A stretch of DNA of 64,000 nucleotides, taken from assembly GCA_032128395.1 (NCBI GenBank), contig JAQBGV010000123.1:1-64000 (forward strand), read 5' to 3'. A model generated the notes under the pieces. That model was not told where the DNA came from. It worked only from the letters and a program-made list of their open reading frames with translations, and did not search any database. Positions 57,571 to 64,000 of this stretch are shown piece after piece (position 1 is the stretch's first letter; each line of letters starts with the position of its first letter). This stretch comes from JAQBGV01 sp032128395 (GTDB taxonomy: Bacteria; Planctomycetota; UBA8108; UBA1146). The position numbers were made by a program, and so were the translations under genes.

Positions 57571-60408
57571 ATGCGCTCGATCGCGCTCCCCCTCGCGTCC
57601 CTCGCCATGATCCTCTGCGGCGCGTCCCTCGCGACCGCGCAGGATCTCGAAGTCGGCAGCTTCGGGGCCCGGGTTTCGTCGGAGGGGGGCTGGGTGCGAA
57701 AAGAGCTCAACCCCGATCTCGGGAAGGACCAGTTCCACTGTCGGGTCGGGAAGGCGCTCTTCGGGAAGAAGAGCCAAGTGTTCGCCGCCGTCCTCGAGTT
57801 CCCGGAGCTGCACGAGTCGAAGACCGACTGCGAGCGGACCCTCGAGATGATGATCCAGGGGATGGACGGAAAGGGAGCCAGCAAAGTCGAGACGACGAGA
57901 GTGGGGGAGGTCCTGCGGGCTTCCTGCTCCGTCGAGGGAAACGTCGGGATGGTGCAGATCAGCTATCGCCTCGACCTCCTCTCGCGCTCGGGGCTGACGT
58001 ATGTCTTTCTGACGTGGGGCCAACTCTCCGAGGCCGGTCTCGTCAGGAAGAAGGCGGATCGATTCGTCGCTGGGTTCGAGTTCCCGGACACGAACTCGGA
58101 ATGGGCGCGCAGCACCGTGCCGAGCGCCCAGGAGTTTCGCATCCGCGGCTTCGAGATCCGTTTCTCGGTCCGCCCCTCGGTCTTCGAGAAGAAGGATTTC
58201 GAAGGTGACCTGATCTGCGCTTTCAACAGCCTCGACATGAATCACGAGCTGTACGGCTTCGAACACGCAGGGGCGAGCCCGGATGATGTGATCGACGGAG
58301 CCTTCGACGTGCTCCGAGAGGACTATCCGGAGATCGTGGAGGTCTCACGGGACACGGAGGAGGTGAGCGGGTTCCGCAGTCGCGCCGCCACCGCTCGGCT
58401 CGAACACAAGACCATCACCCTGCTCGCGGTTCCGCTCGGGGACGGCCGCGTGCTGCAGTTCCGCTACTTCGCACTCGGTTCCCCCGAGAGCGCACGGGCC
58501 GATCGCGATCTGTTCCGCCGTACCCTCGCGATCTCTCCGATCGCCCGGGTGCTCGCCTTCCCCGAGCCTGGACCGAACTTCGTGCCAGCGCCGATCGGCC
58601 CCAACCTGAGCCGAATTCTGGCGACCTCGACGCGGGTCGGGGACACCGATCTGCCGTTCGTTCTCGGCGGTCGTCTCCTTCCCGGCGGCGACTTGCTGTT
58701 CTGGGCGGAAGACAGGATCGTCCGACTCGATCGAGGGGAGGGATCGGTCGAGTACCTGCTCGCGCCCGGGGAGTGGGAACACTGCTCTGCCGTCCAGTGG
58801 CAGGGCCGCTGGCTCACCTCGACTCGGACCGAGGCGGTCGAGGAGCTCATCGGCGGTGTCGCGGAACCCCTCGATTTCCCAGCTCGGTGTCTCGCGGTGG
58901 TGGGGGACGATCTCCTCCTCGCCCGCTCGGTTCCGATCGAGGGTCTGCCCGGGGTTTGGTCGATCCCGGGATCCGGCAACCAGCTTCTGATCCGCCGCAC
59001 GGCGGAGGGACACGAGACCGTACTCCTCGAGCTTCCTGGTCTGTTCGTCGATCAGATCCAGGTCGATGCTGCGGGCGAGCGCGCACTGCTGCTGGCCACG
59101 GAACGAGTGACCGTGATCTCCGACTCGCACCTTCGCGTCTCTCGACTGTTCGAGGTTCGACTCGCCGGCGGGGAGCGTCGCGAACTCGGGGAGTGGGACG
59201 GTCTGATCACCGCCGCGGTGTCCGACGACGGCTGGATCGTCACCGGCCGCCCCCGTGGACGTCCGCTCGGGATCTACCGCGCCCGAGCGACCGGGAAGCC
59301 CGAACCACTGCTCACCGGCGTGGGTTGCCTCGGGATCGGAGCCACCTCGGAGCGACTCTTCTATGTGAGCGATCGGGACCGGGTCGAGCAGAGCGATGGC
59401 GACTTCCAGGTGTACTCTGTCCCCCTCGCCGACCTCGCGAAGACGGGGCCGATCGCTCAGCCGTTCAGCGCGTCGATCCTTTCCGAGATCGCGCGATCGG
59501 TTCTCGATCTCTCCTCCGAGGCACCGCGAACCGAGGAGGAGATTCGAGAGTACGTCCGGGGTGCGACTGCGATCGCGATGGAGCGGTTCCACTCGCCACT
59601 CCCCACCGAGGGAAACTCGGTCGATGCGGTGATCGAAGAGATCGTGCCCGTCAGCCCCGAGCTCGATTCCTCCGGAGAGGTCCTGCTCTCGATGCTGCTC
59701 ACCGTCGCACTCCTCGATCAGGGTGCGGTGTGGGTCGAGGGCGAAGCCACGGACTGGCTCACCTGGCACACCCGTCGCGGGTCGGTCGTCGACAACGCTT
59801 TCGCGGTGGGGCACGACCCGGTCTGGATGGTGCACAGCTGTATCTTCGACCGGGAGGGATACTGGCGAGCCGGCTCGGGGATCCTCGACGCCGCGGCCGG
59901 GCGCACGGTCTATCTCGGGCTCGATTCCAGTGCGCTCGCGATGAAACTCGAGAACGCCGTCCCTCGATCGTCCGAGGCGATCCTCGCGAGCGGGGACCCG
60001 GAGGGGGTCATCGAACTTCTCGAGGGCCACGCTGCGAACCTGTTCCTGCGCGATCGCATCTACCGACACGTCTGCGCGATCCGGGGCCCCGCGGTGGTCC
60101 TGCCGATCGCGGAGCATTTCGCCGGCGCTCCGCACGTCACCGCGCTGGACCGCATCGTCCGACTCTCCGCGCTCCTGATGCTCGCGGAGAGTCCGTCCCA
60201 GGCCGAGGCGCTCTCCCCCGAGATTTTCGCGGCGATCCAGGCTCACCCACGAGAACCCGCGCTCTATCTCCTCCTCGGAGATGCCTACGAGAGGTCGAAA
60301 CCCGATGAGCCCGAGTATGCACGGGTCTGCTACGAGCGGGTGCTCGAACTCTCCCCGTGGGGGATGAACGCGATCACCGCGACGATGGGGCTCCAGCGGC
60401 TCGAGTGA
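57571..60408 (+). CDS. Large secreted protein with propeller-like middle and helical C-terminus
   Basis: This 945-residue protein has a signal peptide ('PLASLAMILCGASLATAQ'). Residues ~20-330 are mixed alpha/beta, with two similar halves around 'EFPELHESKTDCERTLEMMI' and 'AFNSLDMNHELYGFEHAG'. Residues ~350-640 are a propeller-like repeat region ('DLPFVLGGRLLPGGDLLFWA'). The C-terminal ~250 residues include helices and a TPR-like motif ('EPALYLLLGDAYERSKPDEP'). GGGAGG precedes the ATG. I do not recognise the family. Likely periplasmic. Confidence 0.75.
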   Translation: MRSIALPLASLAMILCGASLATAQDLEVGSFGARVSSEGGWVRKELNPDLGKDQFHCRVGKALFGKKSQVFAAVLEFPELHESKTDCERTLEMMIQGMDGKGASKVETTRVGEVLRASCSVEGNVGMVQISYRLDLLSRSGLTYVFLTWGQLSEAGLVRKKADRFVAGFEFPDTNSEWARSTVPSAQEFRIRGFEIRFSVRPSVFEKKDFEGDLICAFNSLDMNHELYGFEHAGASPDDVIDGAFDVLREDYPEIVEVSRDTEEVSGFRSRAATARLEHKTITLLAVPLGDGRVLQFRYFALGSPESARADRDLFRRTLAISPIARVLAFPEPGPNFVPAPIGPNLSRILATSTRVGDTDLPFVLGGRLLPGGDLLFWAEDRIVRLDRGEGSVEYLLAPGEWEHCSAVQWQGRWLTSTRTEAVEELIGGVAEPLDFPARCLAVVGDDLLLARSVPIEGLPGVWSIPGSGNQLLIRRTAEGHETVLLELPGLFVDQIQVDAAGERALLLATERVTVISDSHLRVSRLFEVRLAGGERRELGEWDGLITAAVSDDGWIVTGRPRGRPLGIYRARATGKPEPLLTGVGCLGIGATSERLFYVSDRDRVEQSDGDFQVYSVPLADLAKTGPIAQPFSASILSEIARSVLDLSSEAPRTEEEIREYVRGATAIAMERFHSPLPTEGNSVDAVIEEIVPVSPELDSSGEVLLSMLLTVALLDQGAVWVEGEATDWLTWHTRRGSVVDNAFAVGHDPVWMVHSCIFDREGYWRAGSGILDAAAGRTVYLGLDSSALAMKLENAVPRSSEAILASGDPEGVIELLEGHAANLFLRDRIYRHVCAIRGPAVVLPIAEHFAGAPHVTALDRIVRLSALLMLAESPSQAEALSPEIFAAIQAHPREPALYLLLGDAYERSKPDEPEYARVCYERVLELSPWGMNAITATMGLQRLE

Positions 60409-60520
60409 GGAGACGAGACCCGGAGGCGCAGCGACCGGACGATCGCGTGGTGGACGCGGGTCGGGGTGGGGGGGACAATTCCGATCGGCCCCACGCCCAC
60501 TTGCGATCGAGGAGGCGCCG

Positions 60521-61338
60521 ATGATGAGCCGACGGTTTCTGTGCGCTCGGATCGTGCTCGCCGTGGTTCTCACTTCCACCGTGCTCCGCGCGCAGAACCC
60601 GGACTACGTTCTCTCCCTGAGCAGCAATTCGAGTCCGCCGGGGGGGAGCACCTCGATCTCCGCCTTCCTCGACAACAATGGCTCGGACATGCAGGGGTGG
60701 ACCTACGGAGTCTGCAGTGACTCGACCGCGGTCCAGCCGACGAGCATCGACCCGGCGGACTCGGGGACGGTCAACGGCGGCGGGCCACCCGGTTTCCTCA
60801 CCCAGCAGATCTTCTCGGGAGGGTGGTCCCAAGGGGTCGTGGTGAGCCTTCTCGGGATCAACACCCTCCCGGCCGGGACGATCGGGTTCGAGCTGGCGAT
60901 CGTCGACTACGACCTGCTGCCGTCGGTTCCCGCTGGTTTCCAGCCCCTCGACTACTGCGACACGCTCGGCAACCCTCCGGTCATCATCGTCGTCGTGGTG
61001 GCAGGGATTTCCATCGCCCCGACCACGATCTCCGGCTCGATCGAAGTCGTCCCTTCCGAACCGGTGTTCATCCGCGGGGACGCCAACACGACGGCGGCGT
61101 CAACGTCGGTGATGTCATCTGGGAGCTGAACGAGTTGTTCATCGGGGGAAGTCAGCAGACCCTCTGCACGCTGGCGGACGATGCGAACGGGGACGGGATC
61201 CCGAACATCGGGGACCCCATCTACCTGCTCGGCTTCCTCTTCCAGAACGGGCCGCCGCCGGTCGCACCGTTCCCGAATTGTGGTGTCATACCCGGGACGA
61301 CAGTGGCGGATTGTGAAGAGGCGGCGAGCTGTCCGTAG
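60521..61338 (+). pseudogene. Dockerin-like secreted protein, frameshifted near 61087
   Basis: The first frame (60521-61129) gives a signal peptide (IVLAVVLTSTVLRAQ) and a beta-sandwich domain ('DYVLSLSSNSSPPGGSTSIS'), and ends in an out-of-frame tail after RGDAN. The other frame, entered around 61087, completes a normal dockerin-like block ('NVGDVIWELNELFIGG' and 'DANGDGIPNIGDPIYLLGFL', ending 'DCEEAASCP'). Inserting one A in GCCAACACGACGGC would restore RGDANNDGG. So one base is missing: either a recent mutation or a sequence error. GGAGG precedes the ATG pair at 60521/60524. Confidence 0.8.
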
Positions 61339-61347
61339 CTCGGGCTC

Positions 61348-61374
61348 AGGGTCGATTCGCCCCCGTTCGACCCT
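61348..61374. terminator. Hairpin between convergent genes
   Basis: 8-bp arms AGGGTCGA (61348-61355) and TCGACCCT (61367-61374) with an 11-nt loop, 9 bp after the dockerin gene and 24 bp before the end of the convergent transporter gene. May serve both. Confidence 0.55.
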
Positions 61375-61398
61375 CCATCGGCTCGAACGGCCCGTTCA

Positions 61399-62199
61399 TC
61401 ATCCGGCCAGCCCCCGCAGCAGATGCCCCGTTCCGTAGGCGAGCGCCGCCGCCGCGCCGCCGAGGAACAGGGTCTCGAAGCCCGACACGATCGCGGGGTG
61501 GTCGACGAACCGCCCCTTCGCGGCGCCGACCGAGAAGAACGCGGCCGCGGTGCCGAGGGCACTCCACAGGTATGGAGAGGCGATCGTGACGCCGAGCGCC
61601 GAGAGGAGGAAGGGGAGCAGGGGCACCAACCCGATCGCGACGAACGCCATGAAGGTGACCCAGGCCGCTCGAGTCGGATCGAGGGGAACCGCGGGGATCC
61701 CGTACTCCTCGCGCACCATCGTCTCGACCCAGCGATCGGCGTCGGCGGTGATCACGCGCACCACCGCCTCGAGCTCCTCTCCCTCGAATCCCTTCCGGGA
61801 AAAGATCTGGCGGATCTCTTCGCGCTCGCCGTCGGGGATTTTCTCGATGTGACGTTGCTCTTCGCGGCGCGCCCGCGTGTGACGCTGCACTTCGGCGCGG
61901 GTGCTGAGGAAATTGCTCGTCGCCATGCTGAATCCGTCGGCGATCACGTTGGCGAGGCCCAGCACGACGATGACGCCGTTTGCGAGTCCCGCCCCCGCGA
62001 CCGCCGAGACGACCGCGAAGGTGGTGACGGTGCCATCGACCGCGCCGTAGACGAAGTCCCGCAAATGGCTGGGCGGAGGGCCCTCGTCGAGACGCGCCTC
62101 GATGGCGCGGGGGGTGTGCTCGGCTTCCAGCGCTGCGATCTCGGGGATGGGGGGTCTGCGAGCGCCCTGTCTTGCCGGCGGGTGATCGGTCTCGGCCAC
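61399..62199 (-). CDS. VIT1/CCC1 family metal transporter
   Basis: This 266-residue membrane protein has the VIT/CCC1 signature: 'LRDFVYGAVDGTVTTFAVVS', 'GLANVIADGFSMATSNFLST', a Glu-rich cytosolic loop ('EREEIRQIFSRKGFEGEELE') that binds metal in the family, and C-terminal helices ('WVTFMAFVAIGLVPLLPFLL', 'GFETLFLGGAAAALAYGTG'). These proteins export Fe2+/Mn2+ by proton exchange. GTG 62199 is chosen because GGAGG lies 6 nt upstream; GTG 62253 would add 18 residues. Confidence 0.9.
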   Translation of the reverse strand: MAETDHPPARQGARRPPIPEIAALEAEHTPRAIEARLDEGPPPSHLRDFVYGAVDGTVTTFAVVSAVAGAGLANGVIVVLGLANVIADGFSMATSNFLSTRAEVQRHTRARREEQRHIEKIPDGEREEIRQIFSRKGFEGEELEAVVRVITADADRWVETMVREEYGIPAVPLDPTRAAWVTFMAFVAIGLVPLLPFLLSALGVTIASPYLWSALGTAAAFFSVGAAKGRFVDHPAIVSGFETLFLGGAAAALAYGTGHLLRGLAG

Positions 62200-62272
62200 G
62201 TGGATCCTCCGGGGGAGATCGTGAAGGAGACGGTTCTCAGACTCAAGCTTCACCAGTCATGGCTTGCACGAA

Positions 62273-63349
62273 CTACTGCTTGCCCGCCAGCAACAGCTGC
62301 TCCGCCGTGAAGCCCGGACCCAGAGCAGTGCACAGGGCGAATTCGTCCTCGTCGATCTCTCGTCCCTCGGCAAAGACGCGGGCGAGGAGATGCAGAACCG
62401 TCGCGCTGGACATGTTCCCTTCCTCCCGCAACACCGTCCGGGAGAGTTCGAACCTGGACTCCGGCCACCCGAGAGACTCGGCGTACGCGTCGAGAACACG
62501 GGGACCGCCGGGGTGTCCCCAGAACTGGGTGACCCGCTCCGGGTCCACCCCGCTCCCCTCGGCGAGCTGGGCGAGCTCGAGTCCTGCGTGTTTCCTCGCG
62601 AGCTCCGGGATCCGACGATCGAAGACCACCTGCAGCCCCTCCGCGACCGGAGTCCACCCCATCACATCGGTGGAGTCGGGAAAGAGGGTGACTCGGGTGC
62701 CGACGATCTCGAGTGCCGGAGCGGTGCTCCGGTGGTCGTGGCCGACCAGGACCGCAGCCGCGACCCCGTCCCCGAAGAGCGCGCTGGCGACGAAGTTCTC
62801 GAGCGACCGATCCCCCGGGAGGTAGGTCTGCGAACAGAATTCGACGCAGACCACGGCGGCGACGCCCCGCGGGTGTCCGCTGAGCCATTCCGAAGCGCGT
62901 CCGAGCGCACTGGCGCCCCCCGCGCAGCCGAGACCCCAGAGCGGGGATCGACGGGTATCGGGACGGCCGCACCCGCCGCCGATCAGGCGGGCATCGAGGC
63001 TCGGCGCTGCGATCCCGGTGCTGGTCACGAAGAAGAGGTGATCGATCGCCTCGGGGGCGATCTCCGCGACCGCGAGGGCGGAACGGAGGGCCTCCGCGCC
63101 GAGCCGGGTCCCTTCGGCGATGAAGCGGTCGTTCTCGAGCAGCCACCCCCGCGACTCGAGCAGAGCCTCGAGCGGGCGGACGAAGCGGCGAGTCTCGACC
63201 CCGCAGTTCGCGAAGATCGAGCGATAGCGATCGACGTCGATCGCCCCCGCGAATCGCGGCGCGATCGCCGCGAGAACCTCATCCTGCCGGTAGCGGTGAG
63301 GACACGGCGCGGTCGCGGCGCCGACGATACGAGAGGGTGCTGGCGTCAT
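62273..63349 (-). CDS. Type III polyketide synthase
   Basis: This 358-residue thiolase-fold enzyme has the type III PKS triad: Cys in 'LWGLGCAGGASALGRASEWL' (about residue 140), His in 'VTQFWGHPGGPRVLDAYAES' (~278) and Asn in 'REEGNMSSATVLHLL' (~310). 'FFVTSTGIAAPSLDARLIGG' is also typical. Such enzymes extend acyl-CoA with malonyl-CoA to alkylresorcinols or pyrones. ATG 63349 (MTPAPSR) is the family-like start. It ends only 73 bp upstream of the transporter gene, but a link is not evident. No methyltransferase or oxidase accompanies it here. Confidence 0.92.
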   Translation of the reverse strand: MTPAPSRIVGAATAPCPHRYRQDEVLAAIAPRFAGAIDVDRYRSIFANCGVETRRFVRPLEALLESRGWLLENDRFIAEGTRLGAEALRSALAVAEIAPEAIDHLFFVTSTGIAAPSLDARLIGGGCGRPDTRRSPLWGLGCAGGASALGRASEWLSGHPRGVAAVVCVEFCSQTYLPGDRSLENFVASALFGDGVAAAVLVGHDHRSTAPALEIVGTRVTLFPDSTDVMGWTPVAEGLQVVFDRRIPELARKHAGLELAQLAEGSGVDPERVTQFWGHPGGPRVLDAYAESLGWPESRFELSRTVLREEGNMSSATVLHLLARVFAEGREIDEDEFALCTALGPGFTAEQLLLAGKQ

Positions 63350-63517
63350 GGTCGCATCGTAACCGGCCGCTCGACGCGGTGCGCCGGGCGGGAGCGGATC
63401 TGCGACGTTCCCACGGCACTGCGCCCTGCTTCGGGGAGTCTGATATAAGAACGCTGTCGACTGGCTGCAGTGCGTGGCCGGAACCGAGCCGTCCACCCCG
63501 TTCACGGAAGTGTGGGG

Positions 63518-64000
63518 ATGTACCGAACCCTCGACCCGGACGCGATCGTCACGACGATCGAGCAGCTCCACCGCAGGATCTCGGAGCGGTTCCCCGAGTC
63601 GGGGCTCGCCGGAGTCTCGGGGGAGCTGCTCCAGGTCGGGCGAGCAGCAAAGAACCGGATCGAGGAGATTCGCCAGCCACATATCCCCCTGCGGATCGGC
63701 GTCGGACTCCTGATCCTGCTGATCGCGGCGGTTCTCATCGTCTCGGTACGGGGGGTCGTCTCGGGGGAGGGGGCCGCCTCGGGGGAGGGAGTATTCCGGT
63801 CGGAGGGTCTCGGTCTCGCCGACCTGGTCGCTCTGACCGAGGCAGCGCTCAACGAGTTCGTCCTCCTCGGGGCGTTGATCCTCTTCCTGGTGACCCTCGA
63901 GCGCCGCTGGCGCCGCAAGCAGGCGTTGGCGTCGATCCACGAACTCCGCTCGCTCGCCCATATCGTCGACATGCACCAGCTGACGAAGGACCCGCAACAG
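63518..64000 (+). CDS. Membrane protein, truncated by the window end
   Basis: This frame is open from the ATG at 63518 to the last base (161 codons, no stop). It starts MYRTLDPDAIVTTIEQLHRR and has two membrane helices (RIGVGLLILLIAAVLIVSVR and LNEFVLLGALILFLVTLERR) separated by a Gly/Ser/Glu-rich loop, with a basic cytosolic C-terminal part ('RRWRRKQALASIHELRSLAH'). A GATATAAG -10-like box lies about 75 bp upstream. Divergent from the polyketide synthase gene. Family not recognised. Confidence 0.75.
   Translation, partial: MYRTLDPDAIVTTIEQLHRRISERFPESGLAGVSGELLQVGRAAKNRIEEIRQPHIPLRIGVGLLILLIAAVLIVSVRGVVSGEGAASGEGVFRSEGLGLADLVALTEAALNEFVLLGALILFLVTLERRWRRKQALASIHELRSLAHIVDMHQLTKDPQQ

Noticed and set aside
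58345..60579. 744-codon open frame on the minus strand
   Set aside because: Antisense to the large secreted protein that has a signal peptide and ribosome-binding site; translation is Arg/Asp-rich and motif-free.
61127..61129. Fourth selenocysteine TGA in the dockerin gene
   Set aside because: The TGA is met only after a frameshift; in the correct frame these bases fall within the Leu-Asn codons of the dockerin block.

Overview
The window is high-GC bacterial DNA with dense, short-gapped gene sets. Three secreted proteins carry dockerin-like Asp-rich repeats of the style 'RGDANDDG..VADPI'. There are also FG-GAP, EF-hand and squalene-cyclase-like secreted proteins, HTTM and DUF-type membrane proteins, and a C25-type peptidase with adhesin repeats. 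Together these suggest a Planctomycetota member (inference; no marker rRNA or tRNA is present). No CRISPR array, tRNA or rRNA was found.

Layout. 1-1.1 kb is insertion-sequence scar tissue (IS21-like helix-turn-helix joined to an IS66-like tail). 1.4-3.3 kb is a two-gene unit of visibly lower GC. 3.4-5.65 kb is a BlaI-type repressor and a BlaR1/M56-LysM sensor protease behind a double operator. 6.1-16.1 kb holds secreted proteins (coiled coil, toroid, EF-hand, a selenoprotein, beta-propeller, FG-GAP/dockerin) and a di-adenylate cyclase fused to a YbbR-like domain. 16.1-22 kb (minus strand) is a five-gene phosphosignalling operon: PP2C with a truncated kinase, VWA, zinc-ribbon/FHA, Ser/Thr kinase, pseudokinase. 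22.2-31.3 kb holds an HTTM/DCC/toroid fusion, a glyoxalase, an EF-hand/deiodinase selenoprotein, a YbaK-like deacylase, an aminotransferase and an S9 peptidase. 31.5-37.3 kb is one giant C25-peptidase/adhesin gene. 37.8-43.8 kb is a plus-strand cluster that looks like an undescribed RiPP (modified peptide) system. 44-64 kb holds cardiolipin synthase, AlkD-like repair protein, a thioredoxin-like selenoprotein, a degenerate receiver protein, a membrane metalloprotease, an alcohol dehydrogenase, dockerin proteins, an RlmI-like methyltransferase, a VIT-family transporter and a type III polyketide synthase.

Two systems stand out. First, three genes (8.8, 26.0 and 47.2 kb) are each cut in two by a single in-frame TGA. 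In each case the reading frame and a coherent protein continue after it, the TGA sits where a redox Cys/Sec is expected, and a short stem-loop lies 19-25 nt downstream as in bacterial SECIS elements. They are almost certainly selenoproteins; a conventional annotation would truncate them. Second, at 40.0-43.8 kb six genes overlap by 4-5 bp start-to-stop: nucleotidyltransferase, PqqD-like recognition protein, HprK-like kinase, radical SAM/SPASM enzyme, a 59-residue Cys-containing peptide, and an ER-type S26 peptidase. A Wzz-like ATPase gene lies just upstream. This has the parts of a peptide-maturation pathway with its own precursor and candidate protease.

The window also holds three copies of an inverted-repeat (MITE-like) element, a dispersed 38-bp repeat pair, a 13-bp minisatellite, several hairpin terminators and one frameshifted dockerin gene.
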